Shown one piece after another: positions 31,693-42,453 of a stretch of 64,000 nt of DNA (position 1 is its first letter; each line of letters begins with the position of its first letter). The notes below the pieces were generated by a model. The model was given only the letters and a program-made list of their open reading frames with translations. It searched no databases and was not told the origin of the DNA. The stretch lies in the NCBI GenBank assembly GCA_030549205.1, contig JAUKTV010000001.1, positions 992,001-1,056,000 of the forward strand. Reading direction: 5' to 3'. Both the position numbers and the translations under genes were made by a program. Source of the DNA: Apiosordaria backusii. Its lineage: Eukaryota; Ascomycota; Sordariomycetes; Sordariales; Lasiosphaeriaceae.

Positions 31693-33788
31693 ATGGCAGG
31701 GACCAGCCGATACTTGCAGACCCCTGACGATGCTGCAGCACCACTGTCATACATCTATCCAATCGGTGAGTTGCTTCTTTCTCAGCTCCCCAAAGCTCCT
31801 CACCCAACCATCTGGGCCATGTGCGTCAACGGGGCACTACCGTTGGCTATCTCGCCTTGCCCACGCGATCTCCTCCCGCATTCTGTACTCGGCGGTTGGT
31901 CGTATGTTATGTTCAACGATCAACAGTCTCAACATTGTGTTTCCTGTCACTTGTCAGCACAATTGTGGTTGTTGGGGTTATCCCACACAGCCGTCTGCAA
32001 TCGACATGGTTTTCTTCGTTTCCTTGTGTCACAGGTACAGGCGCACTCATGGCGAGATTACGTCTTGGTCATTGTTTGGTTGCTTTCCCATCTTGATCTC
32101 GGTCAGCGAACGCCCATATAGCTTGGCAGTCACTTGCAGCATCCTCTTTCTTCATGTTGCCGTGCTAGTTTGAGATAGTTGAAGTGTACCATCGATGTTG
32201 CTAACAGACAAGTGCTGTAGGATACAGCAACTCTTCAGAATGTGGCTATTGTCGTTCGATCTCCAACGGTCAGTCGGATAGGAAACGTGAATACCCCTTT
32301 ATTTCTTAGTACCCCTAGCTCATCCCACTGTTTGTTATTCACCTTCTTGGCCCACCAACCACCTAGATATCCAAGACAGGGGGTATCTTGGGAGCGGAAA
32401 TTCGGCGTATCCTCCGCAGTCAGTTCAGCAAGCTCAAGCATCTAACAGTGGTATTCTCTGTAGGGTGGTCATATTATGCCGTGTCCAGTTCTCTAGAACC
32501 GGCATTCTATCAAAAATTGGTGGATCGGTTTTGGAGACGTTCGGGGACGTTGCTCTACCGGCCAAACCAGAAGAACTCATGCTGTCCGCACTACACCCTC
32601 CGCCTAGACTCGGCGCAGTACAAACCTACCAAGGACCAACGGCAGGCTCTCAACCGCTTCAATCGCCACATCCTCGGAGATAGCTATGCAAGAGACGCAG
32701 CCCGGCTGTATCCACGGTCACGCGAGCAGGTGAGGAAGCGAAACAACGAATTCGACCTAGTCAGCAGGGTTCATGAGTCCGAAGCCAAGTACCTCAAAGG
32801 GCCCCCACCGGCGCCATCCCACGAGTTCACAGTCACGCTAGAGCCCGATAACTACACCGAAGAAAAGTACGAAATATTCGCAAACTACCAAAAGGCCGTG
32901 CATCGCGAGCCACCATCTAAAATATCTCGCGGGGGATTCAAGAGGTTCCTGTGCGACTCGCCCATAAAACGTGGTGTCATCGTGGGGGCAGACGGGACTG
33001 AGCGCAAGCTGGGTTCTTACCACCAGTGCTATCGAATCGATGGCAAGCTCGTCGCCGTGGGTGTCTTGGACCTCTTACCCGACGCCGTTAGTGCGGTGTA
33101 TTTCATGTATCATGATTCAATCCATTTCCTCAACCCAGGCAAGTTGGGGGCGATGAGGGAGATTGCCTTGGCTCGCGAAGCAGGCTATCAATGGTGGTAT
33201 CCCGGGTACTATGTCCACACTTGCGCCAAGATGAGGTACAAGATTGACTACCGGCCCCAATATGTTCTTGACCCGGAGACTCTGCAATGGGACCCACTGG
33301 ACAAGGAGATGCTCGCCTTGTATGATAAGCACCGGTACGTCTCCTTATCCAAGGAAAGGGAGCGCCAACAAAAGATGATGAACAATGACGGTGCTGTTGA
33401 CTTGGACAACGGCGACCAAGCCAACAACAATATAAAGGAGGAAGAGGAAGAGGATGCCTTGAAAGCGTTTTATAGGAAACTCCAAGGCCAGCTCAAAGCC
33501 CTCGAAGGTCAAGACGAGGAAGAAGAAGACTTTCTCTTCACGAGCGACATGCCCGGCATCCCCTCGCTAGCCGAGATGGAAGAGGTGGACATGGGCGGTC
33601 TCCTGCTCCGGTCAGACCAGCATGACAGATTTATACAGGCGTCAGAACTGGTGATTTGGGACTCGGAGGAGATCAGCCACCACGGGAGGCTCAAGTCGAG
33701 GATCGCGGAGCTGGTGGCGGCGATTGGGCCGGACTTGATGGGGGAGATTTGCATCGACTTCAGCAAAAGGGCTAACAGGCTGAGCTAG
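31693..33788 (+). CDS. ate1: Arginyl-tRNA--protein transferase (Ate1), N-degron pathway
   Basis: Exons 31693-31765, 32221-32268 and 32464-33788, 481 residues; introns 455 bp and 195 bp. Exon 1 starts MAGTSRYLQTPDD and joins as YIYPIG^YSNSSECGYC. For exon 2 I prefer donor G|GTCAGT (32268/32269), giving NGWSYYAV; C|GTGAAT at 32286 also keeps frame and adds six residues. Conserved elements are CGYC, LVDRFWRRSGTLLYRPN, NSCCPHYTLRLD, FNRHILGD, YHQCYRIDGKLVAVGVLDLLP, YFMYHDSIHFLNPGKLGAMREI and WWYPGYYVHTCAKMRYK. CGYC plus the CC pair are the four cysteines reported to bind a metal or Fe-S cluster. Known role: adds Arg to acidic N-termini for ubiquitin-mediated decay. After the TAG at 33786-33788 the frame stays open for 51 codons. 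Confidence 0.93.
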
Positions 33789-34467
33789 AATCCCGGCTGG
33801 ATGATAATTGTGTGGGAAAAGTGGAAGATGGTTTGGTATCTTCCGGCATTGAAGGGGGAGAAGAAGTTTGTTCTTACTCCTCCTCCGGAGACGGGTGGGA
33901 AGAACAAGCGGAAGCTGTGGAATGATGGGTATCCAGGGAGCTAGATATTCACGAGATGAGGAGGAGGAGTCGTGATTGGTTTAGGACGGAATAGGGAGCG
34001 GCTGGGTATCGTGTTTTACTTTTTTTTGGTAGCGATGGAAGGCAATGATTGGAAATAGGGAATATGAAAAGAATGGGTTTGTGAAATAAGGTATCTCGTA
34101 TGCGATTGTTTTGGCGTTTCTGCGCTCAACCCAACCAGCGAGATGGTATGAAATAGGCCAGGTAGATATAAACTTCAAGAGGCTATCACGAGATCCAAAC
34201 GTGGGCACGCGACACACGCTATAGAAATCGGGAGCTGTACCCGGGGTCATTCCTCACACTTCCATTATGTTATGTATTCATCGTTCCTTTCCTCTTCGGT
34301 GTAGTGAAGAAACGGTTGCCGTTCTCAAGCAACTTCTTCAGAAGCTATGTAACATGACAAACGCCCATATTTTTTTTGATATACCGTCATCAGTCGATTG
34401 CAAGCAGTTCAAGGATATATTCTAACAGACACCACACCGCTCTCTCGCTCCTTTTTTGAACCAAGAT
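33789..34467. other. Convergent intergenic region, ate1 / cog7
   Basis: About 680 bp. The first 153 bp are an in-frame continuation of ate1 beyond its stop (51 codons to a TAG at 33942-33944). The rest holds 3' UTRs. Confidence 0.5.
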
Positions 34468-35697
34468 TTATATCCCTCCCCTCAGCTTCTGCAACTGACT
34501 TATAAGCCCATACCCGCCATATCCTCCTCCGCCGCTTGACCCTCCACCATTCTTATTCCCCCCATCTTGATCTTTATCCTCCTCTCGTTGTCTCACCACA
34601 TTCTCACTCCTACTCGCACTCTCCTGCCTCTTATGTCCTTGCCCTTGCCCCTGCCCTTGTTGCTGCCCCTGCCCACCACCACCACCACCACCATTCTGCT
34701 GCACCTCCCTAACCAACCTCTCATGCCTCTCCTCCACCATCCTCGCCAGCCCCTCCACAAATTTTGTCCTTCCCCTCTCCTCCGCGGTGCCCTTCCACAC
34801 TTGACAAAGCTCTTTCAGTTCCTCGACCCTTTTGGCAGCGTCTTCAATCCCCTTGATTGGATCTTGATCATTATTTTCCAACAGATCGGCAATCTCTTGC
34901 CTCAATTCCTTGAGGACCTGCTGCCCTTTTTCCTCTGTTGATAGCGTTGAAGAGTCTGGGGCGGAGACGGAGAGGAAGGAGGAGGATACCGAGGTTTCGG
35001 AGGGGGGAAAGACAAAGGACATTGCGGACCCGAAGGTGGATTGGGTTTGGGAGAGGCGGGATTTGACGAGGGTGAGGGTGCGGAGGTGGGTGATGTATTC
35101 TGGGTCTTCTATGGGTGGGGTTGATGGGATTGGGACAGGGAGAGGGGGGAGGGAGGAGAGGGCGCGGGATCGGGTGGTGGTTTCTGGGGGGGCAGCAGCA
35201 GAGAGGGGGGCTTTGACGCCGTTGGGGATGAATTTGCTGATGTCCTCGTCGAGGGTTTCGGAGAGGGCTTCGGAGAGGGAGATGGTTTCCCCGCGGAGGA
35301 CCTCGACTTCGTAGGCGAGACGGGAGCCGCTGCGGATGATGTCGTCTGTGAGCTGGGTTAGGACTGCGGTGAGGCGGGTTGTGTGGGCGTTTAGTTGGGA
35401 GAGGGAGGATTGGGCTTGGAGGGAGAGGTCGGCTAGGGAGACGGAGTTGGGTGGTTGGGGGTTGGTTCTGGGGTTGGAGTTGGCCGCCGGGGTTTGTAAA
35501 GGGGGGAGGGTGGAGTTTAGGTAGGAGGCTGGGTCGAAGGAGGGGGTGAGGAAGTCTTGGAGGAAGGGGTCGGCGACGTGGTCGGATTTGGGCTGGGCGG
35601 GGAGGCGGGATTGGTTTCTGGCGTGGATGGCGATGTCTCTTGTTCGGGAGGCTGCGCTGCTTTGGCGGCGGCGGGTGGTTTTGGAGTCCCAGGCCAT
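34468..35697 (-). CDS. cog7: Cog7-like subunit of the conserved oligomeric Golgi complex
   Basis: Single exon of 409 residues from ATG 35697 (MAWDSKTTRRRQ, in ACCATGG context); the frame continues upstream but with leader-like composition. The N-terminal segment DPFLQDFLTPSFDPASYLNS, a helix rich in SLADLSLQAQSSLSQLN and RSGSRLAYEVEVLRGETISL resemble fungal Cog7-type proteins. These are much shorter than the animal protein and keep mainly the N-terminal coiled-coil region. The C-terminus is low-complexity (Gly/Gln/Lys) and ends LISQLQKLRGGI. Known role: lobe B of a tether for retrograde vesicles at the Golgi. Assignment rests on layout and remembered motif similarity; another coiled-coil trafficking protein is possible. 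Confidence 0.65.
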   Translation of the reverse strand: MAWDSKTTRRRQSSAASRTRDIAIHARNQSRLPAQPKSDHVADPFLQDFLTPSFDPASYLNSTLPPLQTPAANSNPRTNPQPPNSVSLADLSLQAQSSLSQLNAHTTRLTAVLTQLTDDIIRSGSRLAYEVEVLRGETISLSEALSETLDEDISKFIPNGVKAPLSAAAPPETTTRSRALSSLPPLPVPIPSTPPIEDPEYITHLRTLTLVKSRLSQTQSTFGSAMSFVFPPSETSVSSSFLSVSAPDSSTLSTEEKGQQVLKELRQEIADLLENNDQDPIKGIEDAAKRVEELKELCQVWKGTAEERGRTKFVEGLARMVEERHERLVREVQQNGGGGGGGQGQQQGQGQGQGHKRQESASRSENVVRQREEDKDQDGGNKNGGGSSGGGGYGGYGLISQLQKLRGGI

Positions 35698-36792
35698 GGT
35701 GGATTTGCTCACAGGGGGTTGTTTGGGTGAGGGGGTTATGAAAATGATGTGAGTGAGGCTCCGGGAGGTGAGAGGTTCATGATGAGATGAGATGGCAGTG
35801 GTATCCTTGCATGAGGTTGGATGTGGACACTGTGCTGCCAAGGACTTTGACAGGTTGCCAGCTGATGGACAGGTGGTGGGTAGGTTCCACAGTTTACTTC
35901 CTGACAAAGGAAGTCGACTTACACTGAGCTTGGTTGATACACTTGGTAATTTGCAAGGAAAGATGTGATGCTTCTAGAGTCTTTCTTTCTTGTGGATATT
36001 ACTGAGTGAGCTTGTTTTTGATGGCTTTTCACGATGCAGGCTAATCAGTACCTCAAACAAGAAGTGGTCATGCGTATCGCGCCTTGAAGCTTCCATAAGA
36101 CTGCCAATAGTCGGTGATTATCAATTGAACAAAACTTCAAGACGATGTTTTATTCAATGGTTACAAAGTGCTTTCCCATGCCCTTGTTTTAAACTTGTTT
36201 TAAAGAACTGTCAAACCACCAAAATATCAGGCTGGAGCTGCTGCGTTTTGCTGAGGTTGTCAAGCCTCGACGTGGCTGAGACCTGCCCCGCGGTTGCTGC
36301 CTTGGGTGAATATGCATGCTCCCTTCGGGAGCGGGAAGCACCAATAGTATTGACGCCCCTCACTTCACCAACTTTCGGATGTGTGAATTAACCTTTGATA
36401 AGGAGCAGTCTCCGCGGGCCCCCGGCTTTCTGCTTCCCCTTGTCCCCAGCAATTCACTTGATTCTATTCATTTTTCCTAGAAACTCCTCATCCTACCGCG
36501 TTCCTGTCATTTGCCCACAACTTCGGGGAGTATCTAGCGTCATCGCGGTCGACTTTCAGCTCCCCCGGGCAGAAAGTGGAAAACCACACTTTCTCCCCCG
36601 CCCATCTCTCAACAAAGTTAATGCTTTCGACAACTGTCAGAAATCTCCACGAGTCCGGACAATCATCCTAGTTTTGTCATCTGGCGCAGGCTAAAACCAC
36701 ATCTCCCCAATACATCACCCCCGCCTGCAAACACCATCTTTTGATCGGTACCCAGGCGAAAAGAACTGCGACTTCATCCCCAAAATACAGCC
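35698..36792. other. Divergent promoter region, cog7-like / PARP-E2 gene
   Basis: About 1.1 kb; A/T-richer in the middle (35,940-36,230). The right 400 bp is a pyrimidine-rich leader ending in ATACAGCCATGG. No gene seen. Confidence 0.5.
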
Positions 36793-39700
36793 ATGGCATT
36801 AAAACGGTTCAAGGCCGATGTGGTCACCGCACGACAAAAGGTTACTGGCGGTGGCCTGACTGGAGTTCTGGATGTCAAAGACGGAATCTCTGATGGCGAG
36901 ATTGTCTTGGTACTTCACCACCCCGAGCTCCCCCGCAAAGTACGGCTGCATATTCTGGCGCAGGATACTAGCGAATATCCTGACGGTAACATGTTTATGT
37001 TGTATACCGAGGATGACCCACCGGCACTCATTGACAAGTTGATCAAGAACACCGCGGATTACCTGGTTGGTCTGACCGTCTACGAAGTTGCTTCCGAGAT
37101 CTCCAAACAGATGAAGTTGGTGGGAGACACGACCGAGGATCAAGACGAAGGAGACGTCAGCGCTGACGACTTCTGCTTCCCCCACGAGGCCGATGATGAC
37201 TACGACGACGAGCTCTTTGGGCTTAAGGAGAGATCCTTCCGACCCAAAGATCCAACTGTCGCAGAGCCACAATCACTCTCTCCAACGGACAAGCCGTTAC
37301 TTTCACGCCTACAGCGCGACTTACGCCGAGTGCATAATGCTGGGTTCAAGGTCGGGTTGGTCACCAACTTTGCACAAACATCTGTTTCTGGCATCGTTTC
37401 GATCTCGATACGGGTGGAGAGACTGGGACTGTCTGAGGAGGTGTTGGAGGCCTGGGATCTGGACAGTCGCGAATACATTGTGCTCTTGTTACGCTTTGAT
37501 ACGTACCGCCCCTTCGAGGCCGTTATCGAGAAACCAGTATCCTCCGTTTCGGTCAACTATCGAATCAGAAAGTGCAAAAAATACAAGCCTTCGGAGAAGG
37601 AAGCAAGGGAGGCATTTGTCGATACCGCGAATCCCGGAGTGAAGCAAACATATGACGACGACGAGCAAACTATCCAGGCATTGGACACCGAAGGACTTCA
37701 AAAGTTTTTCATTTCCAACTCGTTGGATCAGTTCTTGAACGAAGGCTTTGTCCCAATTATCAAGGCCAGAGAGAAGACAGGCTACGGCTGGGACCAAGCA
37801 AACGAGTACTACCAGAACCTCGGCACCGACCCGGACGATCATAGCCCTGACGACGTCGCGACACCTGATGATGCGAAACCCGAACGTCATCCAGTTCTGG
37901 GCGATCATTTACAAGAAGCCCGAGGCGGAGCACGCAGCTTTCCTTTGGTGGCAATGCAGTTTGCTATGCGCTACCTCATCAGGTGCACCGAGTACTGCTT
38001 GAGATGCCATCGGAAGCTAGAAGCCGAGTTCGAAGCACTCCAGCCCTATGTTTGCGACAATCCTCTTTGTCTGTTTCAATACATGTCGATGGGATTTGGA
38101 CCTAGCATCGAACCGATCATCCTGAACGAGCCGTATGTGGTTGATCTTCTTGTCAGCCTTTGCTACGCCGCGGTTCAAAACAATCCTGCTGCTCCTCGGG
38201 CATTGGTCTCGGTTGGTTGTGGACTTCCGATCCGCAGCCTCCCGGTTGGCTTACGGTTCAATGTGCCCAATCTATCCAATGCGACAGGGTACCGCTGGAG
38301 GGGACTCCTTCAGGGCGACAAGCTTGTTCTTTGTGAGAATATCGACGATGTCCGACAACTGTCCAAGTACCAATGGATTGCGCTGGCCACCGCTGCTAAT
38401 GTGGTGCGCCATGCGCGAGTGCAGGAAGTTCACTTTCCGAGTAGCACGGCTGTGCTCTCTCTCAACCTGGCACAATCATACATCACTCTTCCGGCAGATA
38501 GCGCGACGCCTTTTCAGGTCCCAAACGGCTTTGGAGGCGACGTTGTGAGAGTGTTTCCTTATGACACCGATTTTGATATGCTGGATGATTCTGGCAAGGC
38601 TTTGGCGATGAGACAAATTTTGGAGAATGTACCTCCCATTCTTCAGATGGAGTCCTGGCTCACAAGCCATCCTCAATGTTCGTTCAAATCCATGGACGGC
38701 GTGTCTCCAGCTGCCGCATCGATTTTGCAGTGGATCGTCTCGTCCAACCGATCTTGTATTTATCAAGTTGACCGGCAGCGCTACCAACCCTCATCTGAAA
38801 ATATGTATCAACCAGCGGGCAAAGGGAGAGATCGACAGCATCAACGGATCTTGGGGATGGATTCTTGGGTTCAGTTTCGGTTTGCCCAAGGCTCGCCCGA
38901 AAAAGAGCGTCAGTTTACTCGCGCTCTGCAGGACATTGCGCGGAGGAAAGATTTCAAGGGGCACCCTACCATCTTCGCATGGCACGGAAGCAGTCTTGCC
39001 AATTGGCACAGCATCCTACGGACAGGCTTGGATTTCAAGGTCGTCGCGTGTGGCCGTGCATTTGGACACGGGGTATACTTCAGTCCTGACTTTAACACGA
39101 GCCTCGGTTATGCACATTCTGGCGTAGTGTGGCCCAATTCTGATCTTCAAATCACGCAGTGCATGAGTTTGAATGAGATCATCAATGTGCCCGAGGAATT
39201 CGTGTCTACTAGCCCACATTATGTTGTCAATCAGCTGGACTGGCAACAATGTCGCTACCTGTTCGTGAGGCCGAGGGCTGATCTGCGCCAGCCGCCAGCC
39301 CCGCATGGCACAAACAGCACCCTTTCGGGTCCTACACGTTCACAAGAACGGGGACGGGAGGTGAAAGGGGAGCGCCGTGCACTACTGCAGATCCCCTTGG
39401 CTGCGATCCCCTCAAGAATGATTCAGACAGCGGGTACGGATGCAGTTATCTCAAATTTGTCAGCCAAGCGAGCACGCGACAGCCCCGAGCTTAGTGAGGA
39501 CGAAGACGCTGAGGACGTAGCTCTCTTGGGAAGCGATACGGAGACCGACGAACCTGTTAGCCAACGTCACAAGAGGATGAGCCTGAGGCAGAGCGATCGT
39601 GGAAGCCGCGGTCTTGAATCGTCAGTAAATTCCACGTCTTTTGAACGAAACGGCCCGCTAACCCTACGTTCTAGACCCGTTCATGACCAGCAACAGACGA

Positions 39701-40326
39701 CTTTTATCCCAGGGACGCTTGATTTCTCGACCCTTCAACGTCTACCACCTCCGTTGGCTGGCAATGAAGCTGCGATCAAGGCGCTGAGTCGTGAGGTCAA
39801 AAGTTTACAGTCCGTACAGTCCAAGACACCCTTGCACGAACTCGGCTGGTTCATCGACTTTGACAAGATCGAAAACCTCTTCCAGTGGATCGTCGAACTT
39901 CATTCTTTCGACCCTTCCACAGATCTTGGCAAGGATATGAAGAAAGCTAACATCAATTCGCTCGTCTTCGAGATCCGGTTTCCCAAGTCGTTCCCCTTTA
40001 ACCCGCCATTTGTGCGCGCCATTCGCCCAAAATTCCTGGGCTTTCTGCAGGGAGGAGGCGGACATGTCACGGTGGGAGGAGCAATGTGCATGGAGCTGTT
40101 GACGTCGTCGGGCTGGAGCCCAGCGAACACCATGGAGAGCGTTTTGATGCAGATTCGCATGGCCTTGCTGAGTGACAATCCCCGGCCGGCGCGTTTGGCA
40201 CCTGTTCACAGAGGGGCACATGATTATGGGATTGGGGAAGCGATTGATGCATTCAGGCGGGCTGCGACCACGCATGATTGGAAGATTCCAACTGATTTCT
40301 ATGAGACGGCGTGGGGAGTTCAGTGA
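36793..40326 (+). CDS. PARP (PARP6/8-like) fused to a C-terminal ubiquitin-conjugating (UBE2Q-like) domain
   Basis: Single exon of 1177 residues from ATG 36793 (GCCATGGCA). Layout: residues 1-110 globular; about 165-290 looks like an RWD/E2-type fold (LLSRLQRDLRRVHNAGFKVG, YIVLLLRFDTYRPFE); a Cys cluster C402/C405/C421/C426 leads into YMSMGFGPSIEPIIL, as in PARP6/8; the PARP catalytic region (about 700-835) has His731 (WHGSSLANWHSILR) and Tyr762 (GHGVYFSPDF). The position of the third triad residue is His809 (SPHYVVNQ), where PARP1 has Glu and PARP6/8/16 usually Tyr. A disordered linker (about 855-1005) is followed by an E2 domain (about 1010-1145) with Cys1099 in GGAMCMELLTSSGWSP, as in UBE2Q. 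The fusion is known in fungal 'clade 6' PARPs; at most mono-ADP-ribosylation is expected. It may couple NAD+ chemistry to ubiquitin transfer; substrates are unknown. Confidence 0.93.
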   Translation: MALKRFKADVVTARQKVTGGGLTGVLDVKDGISDGEIVLVLHHPELPRKVRLHILAQDTSEYPDGNMFMLYTEDDPPALIDKLIKNTADYLVGLTVYEVASEISKQMKLVGDTTEDQDEGDVSADDFCFPHEADDDYDDELFGLKERSFRPKDPTVAEPQSLSPTDKPLLSRLQRDLRRVHNAGFKVGLVTNFAQTSVSGIVSISIRVERLGLSEEVLEAWDLDSREYIVLLLRFDTYRPFEAVIEKPVSSVSVNYRIRKCKKYKPSEKEAREAFVDTANPGVKQTYDDDEQTIQALDTEGLQKFFISNSLDQFLNEGFVPIIKAREKTGYGWDQANEYYQNLGTDPDDHSPDDVATPDDAKPERHPVLGDHLQEARGGARSFPLVAMQFAMRYLIRCTEYCLRCHRKLEAEFEALQPYVCDNPLCLFQYMSMGFGPSIEPIILNEPYVVDLLVSLCYAAVQNNPAAPRALVSVGCGLPIRSLPVGLRFNVPNLSNATGYRWRGLLQGDKLVLCENIDDVRQLSKYQWIALATAANVVRHARVQEVHFPSSTAVLSLNLAQSYITLPADSATPFQVPNGFGGDVVRVFPYDTDFDMLDDSGKALAMRQILENVPPILQMESWLTSHPQCSFKSMDGVSPAAASILQWIVSSNRSCIYQVDRQRYQPSSENMYQPAGKGRDRQHQRILGMDSWVQFRFAQGSPEKERQFTRALQDIARRKDFKGHPTIFAWHGSSLANWHSILRTGLDFKVVACGRAFGHGVYFSPDFNTSLGYAHSGVVWPNSDLQITQCMSLNEIINVPEEFVSTSPHYVVNQLDWQQCRYLFVRPRADLRQPPAPHGTNSTLSGPTRSQERGREVKGERRALLQIPLAAIPSRMIQTAGTDAVISNLSAKRARDSPELSEDEDAEDVALLGSDTETDEPVSQRHKRMSLRQSDRGSRGLESSVNSTSFERNGPLTLRSRPVHDQQQTTFIPGTLDFSTLQRLPPPLAGNEAAIKALSREVKSLQSVQSKTPLHELGWFIDFDKIENLFQWIVELHSFDPSTDLGKDMKKANINSLVFEIRFPKSFPFNPPFVRAIRPKFLGFLQGGGGHVTVGGAMCMELLTSSGWSPANTMESVLMQIRMALLSDNPRPARLAPVHRGAHDYGIGEAIDAFRRAATTHDWKIPTDFYETAWGVQ

Positions 40327-41006
40327 TATCTGAAGCGGTGTTTGGGGAGGATGATGTTACTGGCGAAAGGCCGGGGGACATGGAAGTCTCTCTGGAATAC
40401 GGGGCCTCTTCAGCGGATTTGACGTGAGCAATCGTAATGATATCTTTATTGTATTTTGGGGAAATTCTTCGGGTTTTTATTAAGAAAAAAAGAGCTAAGA
40501 GCTCGATAAAGCGGAAAAATAGCTGAATACATGATACATATGAAGGTGGAGATAACACTGTCCGTGTGTAAAGTAAACAAAATCTGTCGTCCAAAGTGAT
40601 CAAGAAAGGGGGCTAACACTGTTAAACGCCGGGGTGTGGATTTAGTAAGGCAGACCCCACACAGCAAGAAGCTACCCCTGTCAATCCTGGCCTTTTCAGC
40701 TCTGGCAGCTTTTTCAGCCTCACCCCACACCAACAGCCTCGCCAATCAACGGCCTTTTTGGGGCAGCAAGAAAAAAGTGCCCCGCCTACCAACTGTTGTG
40801 ATGTTGCCTGTCTCCAAAATCTTCGAATTGCGACAGCCTTGCCGCGCTGACATAGCAAGGGAAATCTCGAGAAAGCGATTTGCGATTTCTTCATTTGCAG
40901 AGAGGGGCTTGAACGCGCCCTGATTAAGCGACCATCACCACCACCATTAAAAAGAAAAAGCATCAACAACTGTGTTTAGCACCGGATAACGAACAAAACA
41001 AAAAAG
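40327..41006. other. Intergenic: PARP-E2 3' flank and rrp42 promoter
   Basis: About 680 bp, A/T-rich in 40,400-40,600. rrp42 starts after an A-rich leader (AACAAAAAAGATGG). No gene seen. Confidence 0.5.
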
Positions 41007-42274
41007 ATGGCGTCCTCCCAACACGTCCTCCTCTCCCCCGCCGAGCTCTCCTACCTCCATTCCTCGCTGTCGTTAACACCCCCCATCCGCCCCGACGGCC
41101 GCTCCCCAACGCAGTACCGCCCTCTCTCGGCAGAAACGGGGATTCTCCCAGGCACGAACGGCTCAGCTCGGATCTGCTTCGCGGACGGGACGGAGGCGAT
41201 TGTGGGTGTGAAAGCCGAGGTGGAAAAAACAAAGAGGAGGTGGGATGATGATGCCATCTACAGCGAGAACCAGCCTACCGAAGGGGAGGGACAACAACAA
41301 CCAGGGCGTGATGGCGATAATGGGGAGGAGAGTGGGAGTAGTGAATGGGTCGAGCTGACGGTTGAGATCCCGGGGTATAGGGATGATGACTCTGGGACGA
41401 TTTTCCTTGGGCAGATGCTTAGCGAGGCGCTGCTTGCCGATGGGGGGTTTGTGAGGAAGCTGAGGATCAATAGGAGGTTTCACTGGAGACTGTATCTTGA
41501 CGTTTGTTGCCCCCCCCCCCTAACCAACTAATCCCCGTTTGGTTGTGTTGCGTATACTGATCATAACTGTGTACGTACTACTAGATTTTATTAATCTCCC
41601 CACCTCTTTCTTACCCCTTGCCGTTGTTGTCGTTGACAACTCACCTCGCCTTGCTCGCCACCCGCCTCCCGAAGCTGAAATCCGAAGGGGATGAGGATCC
41701 CTTTTTTGATGATGACTGGGCTGCCGCGCCGTATCTCTACCCTCGCGATCCCTCCAATAAGCAAAAGGTGGTTGAGAGGCCACCGGTGACGTTGCTGGTG
41801 ATGGCGGTGGGGGGGAACATCATTTTTGATCCCAGCAAGGAGGAGCTCGCCGTTGCGGACGTTGCGCTGGCTGTTAGCATTGGTGATGACGCCTCAACGG
41901 CACAGCAAATACAAGGGGGGGATAAGATGGATGTTGACAGCTTCTCCCATGGGAGTGGGAGTGGGAGGAATTTGAAGTTGCTGTCGATTCGAACGGTTGA
42001 CCCGCCCTCGAGGTTGACGCCCCCGGGCGTGGCCAACGCGGCGAATAGCGCTTATGGGCATGCGCAGGTGGTTAGTAGTGCGGGTGCGGGTGGGAATAGC
42101 CAGAAGATGCCCGAGGCGAGGCAGACCGAAAGCGAGGCGGTGGAGGGGGTTTGGAAGCCGCCTAGGGGAGGAGCGAAGGCGATTGTGATGGGGGCGCTGG
42201 TGCAAAAGGTGTTGATTAGGGGTGGGGTGGCGGATGAGGTGTTGGATGCGCTGGAGGGGGTTGATACGTCTTAA
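41007..42274 (+). CDS. rrp42: Rrp42 (EXOSC7-like), RNA exosome ring subunit
   Basis: Exon 1 41007-41501 and exon 2 41585-42274, joined at phase 0 as RLYLD^ILLISPPL, 394 residues. The 83-bp intron starts GTTTGT and contains a C12 run. The RNase PH fold signature is seen: LSPAELSYLHSSL, RPDGRSPTQYRPLSAETGIL, GSARICFADGTEAIVGVKAE, VTLLVMAVGGNIIFDPSKEE and a C-terminal AIVMGALVQKVLIRGGVADE. Insertions rich in Glu/Gly/Gln interrupt the first domain and another Gly/Ser-rich one the second. Known role: one of six catalytically inactive RNase PH-like subunits forming the exosome barrel with Rrp41, 43, 45, 46 and Mtr3. Confidence 0.9.
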
Positions 42275-42453
42275 TGTGTCGGAATATGGAAGGGAGAGGG
42301 AGAGAGAAAAAGAAAGTGAAGGAATAAAAAAGGGGTATAAATTCATGACTTTTGCGCTTCTCGGCAGTTGTAGATGTTGGTGTTTTGTACATAATTTTAC
42401 AATTTTACTTTTACATTGGGAAGTCAATGTGTACAAGAAGAGGGGAAAGAATA

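Noticed and set aside
32388..32463. Open frame continuing upstream of ate1 exon 3
   Set aside because: It is intron 2 read through; the conserved CGYC segment lies in exon 2 further upstream.
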